DNA from: Streptomyces sp. BK208
Lineage (GTDB): Bacteria > Actinomycetota > Actinomycetes > Streptomycetales > Streptomycetaceae
Assembly: GCF_004364245.1 (NCBI RefSeq)
Contig: NZ_SOAV01000001.1
Location: forward strand, 682,001 to 746,000
Length of the DNA stretch: 64,000 nucleotides
Direction of reading: 5' to 3'
Every line of letters starts with the position of its first letter. The first letter of the stretch is position 1. Position numbers and translations under genes: made by a program. This document shows, piece by piece, positions 20,347 through 31,414 of this stretch. The notes beneath the pieces were generated by a model. That model saw only the letters and a program-made list of their open reading frames with translations, had not been told where the DNA came from and searched no databases.

Positions 20347-20699
20347 GAGTCCCCCTTGTGTTCCGGCGGGCCGTGCCCGCGATCGGTGGTATGCCCGGAT
20401 GTCCCGGTCCGATCATGGAGCGCAGGAGGAGGACGCGGACGGACTCGGGCATTCCAGAGATCGTGGCCGCTTTCCGTCCTGATGGGCGGATTCCCTTCAG
20501 GCGCAGGAGGCCGGTTCAGCCGTCCCTCAATGGGCACCTCGCCGGTCGACGAAGTCCCACGCCCGACGCTGGCGCGGCCCCAGGGCGATGACGAGGAGAA
20601 ATGACAACTATCGTGCTTCGGCTCACCTGGTGATCTCCCGACCGTCGACGAGATCCTCGACAACGTCGCCGCCTACTGCCACAGAGTCTCTGACTCAGG
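20347..20699. other. Gap with no recognised gene
   Basis: The 353-base stretch contains the promoter of the small gene and the 3' flank of the synthetase fusion. A short plus-strand string, PTVDEILDNVAAYCHRV at about 20640-20690, looks coding-like but has no usable frame around it, so it may be a relic. Confidence 0.4.
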
Positions 20700-23390
20700 T
20701 CACCAGCGGAGCCGGCGCAGATACGGGTCCTGCGGGCGGCACGGCAGCAGGCGTGCACGGGCGTCCAGGACCGTGAGGCCGACGGACGTCGCGAGGACCG
20801 GATGGAAGTCGGCCTCGGCCAATTGCGGCAGGTCCTCGGCCATTCGGGAGACCCTGTGGAGCAGTTGCTCAAGACCGACGAGGTCGACGGGGTCCGTTCC
20901 GGCCGAGCCGAAGAGCAGCGGGGCGCAGCGCGGTGAGGTGATCAGGTCGTGCACGTCCAGGTCGGTGAGCGGGGCGAGACGGGCGGCCTGGTCGACGAGC
21001 ACCTCCGTGGCGATTCCGCCCGGTCCGAACATGACCACCGGTCCGAAGACCTGGTCCTGGACGATGCCGACGAGCAGTTCGGTGCCGCGTTCCGCCAGCG
21101 GCTGCACGACGGCCCCGCTCATCACGTCGAAGCGTGCCCGGAGGTCCCGGTAGGCGCCCCGCACCTGGGCTTCACCCAGAAGATCGAGACGAACGGCACG
21201 CTGAGCGTCCTCGCGCACCAGTCCCGGCCAGTACGCCTTCAGGACGACCCGGCCGTCCAGGCCGCCCAGGCGCTCGGCGGCGCGCACGGCATCGGCCTCG
21301 GTTTCCGCCCAGGCCCATGGGGGCTGGGGGATGCCGTAGCAGCTCAGGAGTTCGGCGCACGTCTCCGGTTCAAGCCAGCCGCCGTCCGGGTGCGCGGTGA
21401 GCCAGCCATCGGCCAGGGCGTGCGCCCGTTGGGTGTCGATGCCGTCCGGGATCCGCCTGGTGCCGGGCGGGCGGGCCAGCCAGACCGTCCGGCGGGCGGC
21501 GTGGGTCAATGCGCGCGCCGCCGCGTTCGGTTCGGCGTACGAGGGGATCACTCTGCCTTCGCCGGCCGGTAGCAGGCGGACGGGCACGTCCTGCTCCAGG
21601 CGGACCAGGACGACAGGGGTGCGCCGTCTGCCGGGGCCTCGGGTGACGGCTCGTACCAGGTCGTCGCCGGTCGCGGCGGCCACGGCTGTGGGGACGAGGA
21701 CGACCACGACGGCGTCGACACCGCGGTGGGCGGTGAGCCGGTCCAGGCAATCGCGCAGTTCGTCCTCGGCGACAGCGGCAGTGACATCCACTGGGTTACC
21801 GGCAGTTGCTCCGTCGGGCAGCACGGCAAGGAGTTCCTGGATCAGTCCGGGGGTGGACGCCGGCAGGACGAGCCCCGCCTCCACACACGCGTCCGCGGCC
21901 AGTACGCCGGCCCCGCCCGCGTTGGTCACGACGGCGACCCTGGTCCCGGCGGGCAGGGGCTGGGCGTGGAACAGAGCGGCTGTCTCCAACAGCTCTCCGA
22001 TGGAGCGGGTCGCGGTGATGCCGGCCTGGGTGAACAGTGCCTGTCTGGTCAGGGTGCCGGTGGCCGCGGCGGCACTGTGGGACGCGGCGGCACGACGGCC
22101 CGCGTCGGTGCGGCCGGCGTCGACGGTCAGCAACGGTATTCGGCGGGTGACGCGCCGGGCGGTACGGGAGAAGGCCCGCGGATTGCCGAAAGACTCCAGA
22201 TACAGCAGGGCGAGGTCGGTGACACCGTCGTTCTCCCACCACTGGAGCAGGTCGTTGCCACTGACGTCGTACTTGTCGCCGAGCGAGGCGAACGTCGACA
22301 CCCCGATACCCAGGCGGGACAGTCCGCCGAGCAGGGCGATGCCGACACCTCCGGACTGAACGGCGATGCCTGCGGTTCCCCGGCTCGGGTGCCCGGCGGC
22401 GAAGGTCGCGTCCATCCGCAGTTCCGGGTCGGTGTTGGCGGCACCTAGGCAGTTCGGGCCGACGAGGCGCATACCGTGGGTGCGGCACGCGGTGAGCAGC
22501 GCCTGCGCCTGAGGGGGGTCCAGACCTGCTGACACGACCACCAGGGCACGTGCGCCCGCCTTGCCGGAATCCTCCGCCACGCTCGGCACGGCGGCGGCCG
22601 GGGAGCCGATCACGACGAGGTCGGGCGGGATGGGCAGCGCCGCGACCGCGGGATAGGACGGAACGCCGAGAACTGCGTGGGCATGCGGGTTCACGGCGAA
22701 CAACCGGCCGGTGAAGCCGCCAGTGCGCAGGTGGCGGAGTACGGCGCGTCCCACGGAACCGGGCTGTCGGCCGGCCCCGACGACGGCGACCGTCCGCGGC
22801 CTGAACAGGGGCTCCATGCTGGCCACGTCCGCGGTGCGCCCGCGGCTTTCCACCGCCCTCAGATAGGAGTCGTCCTGGTCGAGCGCGATGGTGCAGCGTG
22901 TCTCGGGCCCGTCCATGCGGTGAGTGACCCGCAGCCCGAGGTCGGTGAACAGACGGAGCACTTCCCGGTTCTCACTGAGGGCCTCGGCCACGAAGCACGT
23001 GAGGCCGTCGGCCCGGGCGGCGGAGGCCAAGTGCTCGACGAGGAGGGTGCCCACGCCGCGGTGGTGCAAGCCGTCCGCGACGGCGACGGCCAACTCGGCC
23101 GAACCTCGTTCCTCCCCTGCGTCGTACTCGGCGAGGCCGATGATCCGACCCGTCAGCTCGGCCACCAGTGCCCGGTGGCCGGGCCGGGACGGCTCACAGG
23201 CGTGGTCTGCGGCGGCGGCGGCGGAATGTGGACTCACGGCGAAGAAACGCATCCGCAGGTTCTCGGGTGACATCCTCTCGTAGAGCCGGTGAAGTTGATC
23301 GTGGTCTACGGGTTCCACGGCGCGGATACGGACGGTGGTTCCGTCCGTCAGCAGGGCGTGGATCGCGGAACGTCCCAGGTCGTCCGTCAT
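20700..23390 (-). CDS. GNAT acetyltransferase / ADP-forming acyl-CoA synthetase fusion
   Basis: The 896-residue protein joins an N-terminal GNAT domain (about 1-165: VRIRAVEPVDHDQLHRLY, with HHRGVGTLLVEHLA as the acetyl-CoA loop) to a complete NDP-forming acyl-CoA synthetase: CoA-binding domain (TVAVVGAGRQPGSVGRAVLRHL), ligase domain with the phospho-His motif (AAASHSAAAATGT), a second flavodoxin-like domain, and a C-terminal ATP-grasp (VVLKAYWPGLVR, PVVMFGPGGI). Related fusions act as Pat-type protein lysine acetyltransferases with a regulatory synthetase part, or as acetate-forming enzymes that make ATP. The ATG after GGAGAG was chosen over an upstream GTG. It follows two Usp genes on the same strand. 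With pyruvate formate-lyase making acetyl-CoA, ATP-yielding acetate formation is plausible. Confidence 0.9.
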   Translation of the reverse strand: MTDDLGRSAIHALLTDGTTVRIRAVEPVDHDQLHRLYERMSPENLRMRFFAVSPHSAAAAADHACEPSRPGHRALVAELTGRIIGLAEYDAGEERGSAELAVAVADGLHHRGVGTLLVEHLASAARADGLTCFVAEALSENREVLRLFTDLGLRVTHRMDGPETRCTIALDQDDSYLRAVESRGRTADVASMEPLFRPRTVAVVGAGRQPGSVGRAVLRHLRTGGFTGRLFAVNPHAHAVLGVPSYPAVAALPIPPDLVVIGSPAAAVPSVAEDSGKAGARALVVVSAGLDPPQAQALLTACRTHGMRLVGPNCLGAANTDPELRMDATFAAGHPSRGTAGIAVQSGGVGIALLGGLSRLGIGVSTFASLGDKYDVSGNDLLQWWENDGVTDLALLYLESFGNPRAFSRTARRVTRRIPLLTVDAGRTDAGRRAAASHSAAAATGTLTRQALFTQAGITATRSIGELLETAALFHAQPLPAGTRVAVVTNAGGAGVLAADACVEAGLVLPASTPGLIQELLAVLPDGATAGNPVDVTAAVAEDELRDCLDRLTAHRGVDAVVVVLVPTAVAAATGDDLVRAVTRGPGRRRTPVVLVRLEQDVPVRLLPAGEGRVIPSYAEPNAAARALTHAARRTVWLARPPGTRRIPDGIDTQRAHALADGWLTAHPDGGWLEPETCAELLSCYGIPQPPWAWAETEADAVRAAERLGGLDGRVVLKAYWPGLVREDAQRAVRLDLLGEAQVRGAYRDLRARFDVMSGAVVQPLAERGTELLVGIVQDQVFGPVVMFGPGGIATEVLVDQAARLAPLTDLDVHDLITSPRCAPLLFGSAGTDPVDLVGLEQLLHRVSRMAEDLPQLAEADFHPVLATSVGLTVLDARARLLPCRPQDPYLRRLRW

Positions 23391-23483
23391 CACTCTCTCC
23401 ACTCGCCGGGCCGGGTTGCGCCGACCGGTCTCCCCGCCACCCCACCGCTGCGGTACCGACGGCCCGGGAGCCGGGCATCGGGC

Positions 23484-24335
23484 TCACCTCTGCTCCGGCA
23501 CGATGACGACCGGGCAGGCCGAGCGGTGCAGTACGGAGTGGGCGACCCGGCCGAGCCGGCCATGACTTCGACGGCCGATCACCATCAGGTCGGCCTCGGC
23601 GGAAGCAGCGGGCAGCACGCTGCGCGCCGGACCCTCGACGGTGTGCCGGCGCACGGCGATGTCGGACGGGGCGTCTTCCAGGGCTGCTTCCAGCTCCATG
23701 GCTGCCCGCTCCTCGTACAGCCGGGCTGGCTCCCCCTCCACCAAGGGGTGATCAACCGTCTCGTGGGCGGGGCAGCGCCACGTCCGCACGACGGTCAGTG
23801 GCACGTGGCGCAGGCGTGCCTCGGTGACGGCGAACCGCAGGACGGACGAAGGTGCCTCGCCGAGACCGACGACGATCCTGCCGTACCGTCCGGTGACGGC
23901 TCGGTTGTCGTGGTTGCCGCGCAGGACGACGACCGGGCAGTCGCTCGCGGCGGCCACGGTCCGGCTGACGGAGCCCAGCAGCCGGTCCGCGACGCCGCTA
24001 CGGCCGCGACTGCCCACGACGATCACGGACGCGTTGCGTCCGGCGCAGACCAGGGCGTGCTCAGCTTCGTGGGGCATCATCTCGGTGGTGACGAGGAGAT
24101 CAGGATGCCGACACCGGGCGCGCCTGGCGGCGGCCCCCAGGATGTCCTCGGCCTGCACCCGAGCAGACAGCTCGCCCAACTCCCGTGCAAGCGACGCCCC
24201 TTCGTACCCCTCCCACAGCGCTCCGTAGAGCACGCGGAGGGGCACTCCGTGCAGGTCAGCCTCGTCGGCCGCCCAGTCGACGGCCCGCATGCTGGACTCG
24301 GAGCCGTCCACGCCGACCACCAGTGGCAGATACAT
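23484..24335 (-). CDS. Universal stress protein, tandem Usp domains
   Basis: The 283-residue protein starts MYLPLVVGVDGSESSMRAVDWAADEADLHGVPLRVLY; each half carries an ATP-binding loop (VIVVGSRGRSGVADRLLGSVSRTVAAASDCPVVV; DLMVIGRRSHGRLGRVAHSVLHRSACPVVIV). A strong GGAGGAGG site precedes the ATG. It starts 27 bases after the stop of the upstream Usp gene and precedes the synthetase fusion by about 90 bases, consistent with a three-gene operon. Confidence 0.94.
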   Translation of the reverse strand: MYLPLVVGVDGSESSMRAVDWAADEADLHGVPLRVLYGALWEGYEGASLARELGELSARVQAEDILGAAARRARCRHPDLLVTTEMMPHEAEHALVCAGRNASVIVVGSRGRSGVADRLLGSVSRTVAAASDCPVVVLRGNHDNRAVTGRYGRIVVGLGEAPSSVLRFAVTEARLRHVPLTVVRTWRCPAHETVDHPLVEGEPARLYEERAAMELEAALEDAPSDIAVRRHTVEGPARSVLPAASAEADLMVIGRRSHGRLGRVAHSVLHRSACPVVIVPEQR

Positions 24336-24362
24336 GACGCCTCCTCCACGCGACAGGGACCG

Positions 24363-25268
24363 TCAGGAGTGCGCAACGACGGCGACGGGCGCGGTGGCGT
24401 GGTGCAGCACCGCGTGGGTGACAGCGCCGATGTGCGCGCCGAACGGGTTGCCGCGGATGCGCCTGCCGACGACCACCAGGGACGCGTCGTGTGCGACATC
24501 GACCAGGTGGCGGGCGGGACTGCCGGAACGGGACACCTCGACGACCTCGACGTCCGGGTACTTCTGCCGCCAGGGCAGGATCACCCGAGTGAGGTCGGTT
24601 GCCTTCCTGCGGGCCACCCCCACGTCGGGCACGGAGCCGGCGGTCAGCACGTAAGGGTAATAGGGCGGCAGTTGCCAGCCGCTCACCACGTGCAACGCCG
24701 TCCTGCGGCGCTGTGCCTCCTCGAAAGCGAAGACGAGCACGCCGTCGTCATAGCCGTCGATGTCGAGGCCGACCACGACCGGCCGGAAAGCGGTGGCCGC
24801 GGACGGGATCCCGGCGGGATCCATGACGTGTTCGTCGGCGGCCATCTCACCGGCCCGTACGAGGACCACGGGAATCTCGGTGTGGGCGATCACGGACTGT
24901 CCGACGGATCCCACGAGGTATCCGCCGAGTCCACTCAGGGCGCGTGAACCGAGGACCAGCAGTTCCGCCTCTTCGACGGCCTCGACCAGCGTGTTCGCCG
25001 GAGGGCCGGACCGCTGGTCGCAGGTCACCTCGACACCGGGGTGGCGCAGCCGGAGCCCTTCGCCCGTCTTCCGTGGGACATGCTCGGTCCAGTACTGGTG
25101 GGTTTCGGTGCCGAGAACCGGGTCCTCGGCCAGGGGTGCCGGAACCGGCTCCCACACGTGAAGCAGCCGTACCGGCAGGTCGCGCAGCCCGGCCTCGCGG
25201 GCCGCCCATTCGGCGGCGGCGTGGCTCTCGGGTGAACCGTCGATCCCCACCGTGATCGTGCGGGTCAT
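24363..25268 (-). CDS. Universal stress protein, tandem Usp domains
   Basis: The 301-residue protein begins MTRTITVGIDGSPESHAAAEWAAREAG and has two Usp folds, each with the ATP loop (LLVLGSRALSGLGGYLVGSVGQSVIAHTEIPVVLV; LVVVGRRIRGNPFGAHIGAVTHAVLHHATAPVAVV). AGGAGG lies 8 bases before this ATG, which is therefore preferred to an ATG three codons upstream. It heads the probable Usp-Usp-synthetase operon. A 6-3-6 palindrome 63 bases upstream and a 28-base perfect palindrome beyond it may be control sites. Confidence 0.94.
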   Translation of the reverse strand: MTRTITVGIDGSPESHAAAEWAAREAGLRDLPVRLLHVWEPVPAPLAEDPVLGTETHQYWTEHVPRKTGEGLRLRHPGVEVTCDQRSGPPANTLVEAVEEAELLVLGSRALSGLGGYLVGSVGQSVIAHTEIPVVLVRAGEMAADEHVMDPAGIPSAATAFRPVVVGLDIDGYDDGVLVFAFEEAQRRRTALHVVSGWQLPPYYPYVLTAGSVPDVGVARRKATDLTRVILPWRQKYPDVEVVEVSRSGSPARHLVDVAHDASLVVVGRRIRGNPFGAHIGAVTHAVLHHATAPVAVVAHS

Positions 25269-25330
25269 GCTCCCCACCTCCTGTATCGGTCTTCTGATTT
25301 CAGCGTGTCCCGCGCCCGGTCCCAGGAACA

Positions 25331-25345
25331 GGGACCGCAGGTCCC
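25331..25345. promoter_or_regulatory. Palindrome upstream of Usp operon
   Basis: GGGACCGCAGGTCCC is a perfect 6-3-6 inverted repeat 63 bases before the Usp start. It resembles the classical GGGACT...AGTCCC DosR core but has a 3-base spacer, so its relation to the other boxes is uncertain. Confidence 0.4.
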
Positions 25346-25380
25346 CGGTCGCGGCCGAGAGTCCCCTTCGGCCGGCCGGT

Positions 25381-25408
25381 GGGGCGGTCCCGGCGCCGGG
25401 ACCGCCCC
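25381..25408. repeat. 28-base perfect palindrome
   Basis: The 28 bases from 25381 are their own reverse complement, with centre GGCGCC and outer arms GGGGCGGTCC. The site lies 113 bases upstream of the Usp operon start and 200 bases before an Acg remnant. It could be an operator or a hairpin terminator. Confidence 0.6.
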
Positions 25409-25610
25409 ACCGATCGTGTTGAGCGCAGCCACTTCCGGTCGCGGACGACGGGAAGCCGGACCCACAGGCGACCGAGACCGATTACGTCGCCGGCGGATGC
25501 AGCGGTCAGGACGGTCAGCTCCCGCGAGGGCCGGGCCGGCCCTGCCGAGCGCGGGGACAGCGGAACGAGACCGAGGAGTGACCACCTGTTCTCGCCGGTC
25601 CCGGCGGGGC

Positions 25611-25882
25611 GAGAGGCACCCGCAGCTCGGTCCTCATCACCGCCCACTACCAGTGGAAGGACTGGCTGCGCGTCGGCCCAGGCGCCGGCACGCGCCCTCC
25701 TGCTGGCCACCCCGCTCACGCCGTGCGAGCTTCCCTGCCCCCAGCAGGCGGTGGAGTGGGCCGACCTGCACGGCCGGCTGAGCTTCGCCGGCCGACTCCG
25801 TGGTCGGGCACAGACGCTTCGGTACGGCCCCGTTGGCTTCGCTTCACCACGACGCGGCGTCGACCAGGTCTGGAGCCCATGA
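25611..25882 (+). pseudogene. C-terminal remnant of a second Acg-type nitroreductase
   Basis: Three plus-strand frames together reproduce the Acg C-terminus: ERHPQL at 25611, VLITAHYQWKDWLRVG in a second frame, then QAPARALLLATPLTP, QQAVEWADL and LRYGPVGFASPRRGVDQVW in a third, ending at a stop at 25882. Intact relatives read DWLRAGQALERVLLLAT and QALEWPDLR in one frame. A one-base insertion near 25678 and another change near 25628 explain the breaks. The N-terminal two thirds are absent. It is on the opposite strand from the first Acg remnant and convergent with the histidine kinase gene. Confidence 0.7.
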
Positions 25883-25924
25883 CGTACGGAACAGGCCGAC
25901 GGGAGCCCAGGCCGGCCTCGACGA

Positions 25925-27793
<1,869 letters not shown>

Positions 27794-27820
27794 TCACAGA
27801 CCAGAGGCTCGCGACGGCGC

Positions 27821-28513
27821 TCAGCGGCCTTCGGCTCGCATGCGGTCCTGCGCCTGGGTGGCGATCACGGCGGCCTGGATGCGCCGCTCCACACCGAGCT
27901 TGGCGAGCAGGCGGGAGATGTGGTTCTTGACGGTCTTCTCGGCCAGGTACAGGCGCTGGCCGATCTGCCGGTTGGTCAGCCCTTCTCCGATGAGGGCGAG
28001 GATGTCCCGCTCGCGCTCGGTCAGACCGGGCAGCGCTTCCGACTCCTCCTTCTGTTCCTCACCACCGCGCAGCCGTGCCATCAGTTTCGCCGTGGCGCTC
28101 GGGTCCAGCAGCGACTGGCCGCGGGCCACGGTGCGCACGGCGGAGACCAGGTCGGAGCCCTCGATCTGTTTCAGGACGTACCCGGCCGCGCCCGCCATGA
28201 TCGAGTCGAGCAGCGCTTCCTCGTCGTCGAACGAGGTCAGCATGAGACAGGCCAGACCCGGCATACTCGACCGCAGCTCCCGGCAGACGCTCACTCCGTC
28301 GCCGTCCGGCAGGCGCACGTCCAGCACCGCCACGTCCGGACGCAGCGCGGGAACGCGCACCAGCGCCTGCTGGACGGTGGCCCCCTCACCGACCACGGTG
28401 ATGTCCGGTTCGTCGTCCAGCAGGTCGTGAACGCCCCTGCGGACGACCTCGTGGTCGTCAAGGAGGAAAACTCTGATCGCGGTCGCCCGGTCGGCCAGCT
28501 CGCTGTCCATCAT
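27821..28513 (-). CDS. NarL/LuxR-family response regulator, DosR/OsdR-like
   Basis: The 230-residue regulator has a receiver domain ([20 protein letters not shown], with [11 protein letters not shown] holding the phospho-acceptor Asp and [12 protein letters not shown]) and a C-terminal Lux[24 protein letters not shown] followed by [21 protein letters not shown]. The recognition helix KTVKN...SRLLAKLG is essentially that of mycobacterial DosR, predicting a GGG(A/C)C-type palindromic site. A perfect copy of the recurring palindrome lies 68 bases upstream of its start, suggesting autoregulation. The partner kinase follows directly. It is the prime candidate to control the 2-35 kb island. Confidence 0.94.
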   Translation of the reverse strand: MMDSELADRATAIRVFLLDDHEVVRRGVHDLLDDEPDITVVGEGATVQQALVRVPALRPDVAVLDVRLPDGDGVSVCRELRSSMPGLACLMLTSFDDEEALLDSIMAGAAGYVLKQIEGSDLVSAVRTVARGQSLLDPSATAKLMARLRGGEEQKEESEALPGLTERERDILALIGEGLTNRQIGQRLYLAEKTVKNHISRLLAKLGVERRIQAAVIATQAQDRMRAEGR

Positions 28514-28580
28514 CGATCGCTCCTCGAAGAGGCGTCCCGCCTACAGGGCCAGTCTTCCCCCAGCCAGAACCGGGGGCCAG

Positions 28581-28594
28581 GGGCCGGACGGCCC
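28581..28594. promoter_or_regulatory. Perfect DosR/OsdR-like box upstream of the regulator gene
   Basis: GGGCCGGACGGCCC is a perfect 6-2-6 inverted repeat, 68 bases before the response regulator start, in the short gap after the next Usp gene. It points to autoregulation. Confidence 0.65.
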
Positions 28595-28705
28595 TCCTTC
28601 TCCCCGATGGGTGGACTCCATGCCCAGAGTGAGGTCGATCCCGGTTCTTCACACCGGATGCGCTGCGCCGTGTGTGGCACCGCGCACCGGGTGGGCCGGC
28701 GGGTG

Positions 28706-29578
28706 TCACGCCGCCTGCGGGACCACCGCCACCGGGCAGGCCGCGTGCTGGAGCAGGGTGTGAGTGACGCGTCCGAGCTGGAGGCCGAAGTGGCCCGACC
28801 GGTGCCGGGCACCCACGACGACCAGATCGGCAGCGGCCGACCGCGCCACCAGCACCTTTCGGGCCGGCCCTTCGATCGTCGTCCTGCGCAGTCGCACACT
28901 CGGATGTGCCGTGACCGCTTCGGCGATCACAGTGTCGATCAAGGCGGAAGCCCGTTCCTCGTGCTGGTGCTCGGAACCGGCTGGGGCCCCGGCGTCGGTG
29001 CTCTCGTACTCCGGGCACCGCCATGCCCTCACCACGTCCAGCTCGCAGCCCCTTGTCTCGGCCGCATGGAAGGCGAAGCGAACCGCCTCCCGGCTTGTGT
29101 CGGGGTCGCCTGCGCCCAGGAGGACGCGTTCGTGAGCGCCCGACAACGCGGACTTGTCGCCTCGGACGACGATCACGGGGCAGTCGGACCGGGCCGCCAC
29201 GGCCAGACTGACCGAGCCGAGCAGTGCCCCCTTGAGTTCCCCGCGTCCTCGTGATCCGGTGACCACGGCGGTGGCGTGCATCCCTTCGGCCAGGAGCGCC
29301 GACACCGCTTCAGCAGGCACCGTGTCCGTGGAGATCTCCAGGCCGGGGGCGTATCGCCGGACACGTTCGGCGGCTGTTCCGACGATGTTGTCCGCCATCA
29401 CCTGCTCCGAGGAGCGCTCCCGGCTCATGCTCGGCAGGACGCCCTCGTACCGCTCCCACAAAGAGGCGTAGACCAGGCGCAGCGGAAGCCGTCGACGCAG
29501 CGCCTCGTCCACCGCCCAGTCGATGGCCAGAACACTGCCGTCCGACCCGTCGACGCCCACAACCAGGGGAAGTGCCAT
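28706..29578 (-). CDS. Universal stress protein, tandem Usp domains
   Basis: The 290-residue protein starts MALPLVVGVDGSDGSVLAIDWAVDEALRRRLPLRLVY. Both halves have nucleotide loops (AVVTGSRGRGELKGALLGSVSLAVAARSDCPVIVV; LVVVGARHRSGHFGLQLGRVTHTLLQHAACPVAVV). A long in-frame upstream extension lacks Usp similarity, and the ATG after GGTGGGG is preferred. It lies just upstream of the response regulator gene but each has its own palindrome, so they may be separate units. Confidence 0.93.
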   Translation of the reverse strand: MALPLVVGVDGSDGSVLAIDWAVDEALRRRLPLRLVYASLWERYEGVLPSMSRERSSEQVMADNIVGTAAERVRRYAPGLEISTDTVPAEAVSALLAEGMHATAVVTGSRGRGELKGALLGSVSLAVAARSDCPVIVVRGDKSALSGAHERVLLGAGDPDTSREAVRFAFHAAETRGCELDVVRAWRCPEYESTDAGAPAGSEHQHEERASALIDTVIAEAVTAHPSVRLRRTTIEGPARKVLVARSAAADLVVVGARHRSGHFGLQLGRVTHTLLQHAACPVAVVPQAA

Positions 29579-29685
29579 CGTCCCCACCGCCTTCTCTCTT
29601 CCAGCCACCTCGTGCAGCGTGGGTTGCCACTTCCACGGTCGCACCACCACGGCCGACGTGGCAGGGACTGGCTGGGTCCACAGGA

Positions 29686-29699
29686 GGGACCTTCGGCCC
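29686..29699. promoter_or_regulatory. DosR/OsdR-like box upstream of Usp gene
   Basis: GGGACCTTCGGCCC is a 6-2-6 repeat with two mismatches between halves, 108 bases before the Usp start at 29578. A second GGGACT...GGGTCC pair lies just before it at about 29664. Confidence 0.45.
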
Positions 29700-30116
29700 C
29701 GGACGAGGCCGACCGGGCCGCGCGATGAACCCAGAGGCCCCTGTTCCGGTTTCCGCACATGAGTGAGGCTGTGGATCAGGGGGAGCACCGCGAGACGAGG
29801 CGATCGTCATGGAACGGATCCAGATGACAAGGCGCCCGCGCCCTCCGCGTCGGCCGGATCCACCCGACCTGCGTACACCGTCGGGACGTCCTATGCCGTA
29901 CTAACCACGGTTCCGGGTCACCGACCACGGCCGAGCCTGTGTCGGCCAGCGGCCGGAATCCACCGAGGCGTCTGCCCGGTCGACGGTGCCGCTGCGCGAT
30001 TCGCCGTCGGGGGTCCCACGACCGCAAGGAGCCCGAGTGAACAGGCCGGCAACGTGCTCACAGGTGTCCGCCTCCTCCCTACGGACACCTCCGGATGTCT
30101 GGGAAGGAACGTCCTC
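29700..30116. other. Gap with no recognised gene
   Basis: About 420 bases between the Usp promoter and the hypE remnant. Frames here are open because of composition but show no motif, start or ribosome site of their own. Confidence 0.4.
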
Positions 30117-31149
30117 ATGAACGCCACCAGCCTCCCGCCCCCTCACGAGGACGAGGCGGTTCTGCTCGCCCATGAGGCGGGCGGACGGACGACCGGCGAA
30201 CTGCTGGACACCCATGTGCTGCCCGCTCTCGGCGGACGACCGGGCGCCCTGGAGGACGCCGCCCTGCTGCCCGACCACCCCGACCTCGTGATCAGCACCG
30301 ACGGCTTCGTCGTCAGCCCTCTCTTCTTCCCCGGAGGGGGACATCGGCTCCCTGGCTGTCTACGGCACGGTCAACGACCTGGCCATGCGCGGTGCCCGAC
30401 CGATCGCCCTGGCCGTAGCTCTGATCATCGAGGAGAAACTTCCCCCTCTCGAACTCCGGGCGGTGGCTCGCTCCTTGAGCGCGGCGGCCCTCGGCGTCGG
30501 AGTACCCGTCGTCACCGGCGACACGAAGGCCGTGGGACACGGCGCGGTGGACAAGGTGTTCATCACCACCGGCGTCGGGCAGCGGCACCTGGCACTGCGC
30601 CCGTCCGCCTCGCTCGCCCGCCCCGGGGACGCGGTACTGCTCTCCGGCCCGATCGGCCTGCACGGGACGGCGGTCCTGTCGACACGCGAAGGACTTGCCT
30701 CCGGCGGCGGCGTCGCATCGGACAGCAGACCTCTGCACCGGCTCGTCGACGCGCTGGCGCCGTTCGGGCGGAGCATCCACAGCCTGCGTGATCCCACCAG
30801 AGGCGGCCTCGCCACCGTGCTCAACGAGATCGCTCGTGACTCGGAGGTGGCGGTCGAGATCGACGCGGGCTCCGTTCCGGTCCCCGAGGCGGTCGTCTCG
30901 GTCTGTGACCTGCTCGGCCTCGATCCACTGACCGTGGCCGGCGCCGGATGCCTGGTGGCCTTCGTCGCCCCCGCGGACGAGGCCGACGCGCTCACCGCGC
31001 TGCACTCGCTCCCGGAGGGTCGGAATGCGGTGCGTATAGGCGATGTGCCTAGGCGAGGACCTACCGGCCGAGTCGTCCTGCGCACGCCTGCCGGCGTCCG
31101 ACGCGTGATCGACATGCCGCTCGGCGAGCAGTTGTCCCGAATCTTCTGA
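30117..31149 (+). pseudogene. hypE: hypE-like gene with frameshift and no C-terminal cysteine
   Basis: HypE dehydrates carbamoyl to cyanide for [NiFe]-hydrogenase assembly. From the ATG at 30117 (GGAAGG upstream) the frame reads AVLLAHEAGGRTTGELLDT, ALEDAALLPDHPDLVISTDGF, then VVSPLFFPGG and shifts at a run of five G (about 30336-30340); removing one G restores DIGSLAVYGTVNDLAMRGARP. The second frame runs to 31149 with VVTGDTKAVGHGAVDKVFITT and SIHSLRDPTRGGLATVLNEIA. HypE normally ends in PRIC with a catalytic Cys; here the end is GEQLSRIF. No hydrogenase or other hyp genes are nearby. Either a decayed gene or, if the shift is a sequencing error, an AIR-synthase-like relative without the HypE chemistry. 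Confidence 0.85.
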
Positions 31150-31326
31150 CCCGACGACTTTCCGCGCATCACAGTCTGTGCCCGCACAGCGGTGCAAGCA
31201 GGTCGGGCCGGACCGGCAGCCCTTACAGCGCGCTGGTCGTCTCACCCTCCCGCCCGCACTTCCATGACCGATCACTGGCGCGAGGAGCGGGGAGGGGCCG
31301 TGCGACCCGCCACTGTCCGCGAGGCA

Positions 31327-31341
31327 GGGACTGTGCGGCCC
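31327..31341. promoter_or_regulatory. Possible degenerate DosR-like site
   Basis: GGGACTGTGCGGCCC (halves GGGACT and CGGCCC, 3-base spacer) lies 74 bases before the nicotinate phosphoribosyltransferase start. It combines the mycobacterial and local half-sites; weak evidence. Confidence 0.3.
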
Positions 31342-31414
31342 TTCCTCGCGTGTGCAACAGCGCGAAAGACTGGACTCGGAGCGGGACCTCGACCGTCGCG
31401 AGCAGGTGACTGCC

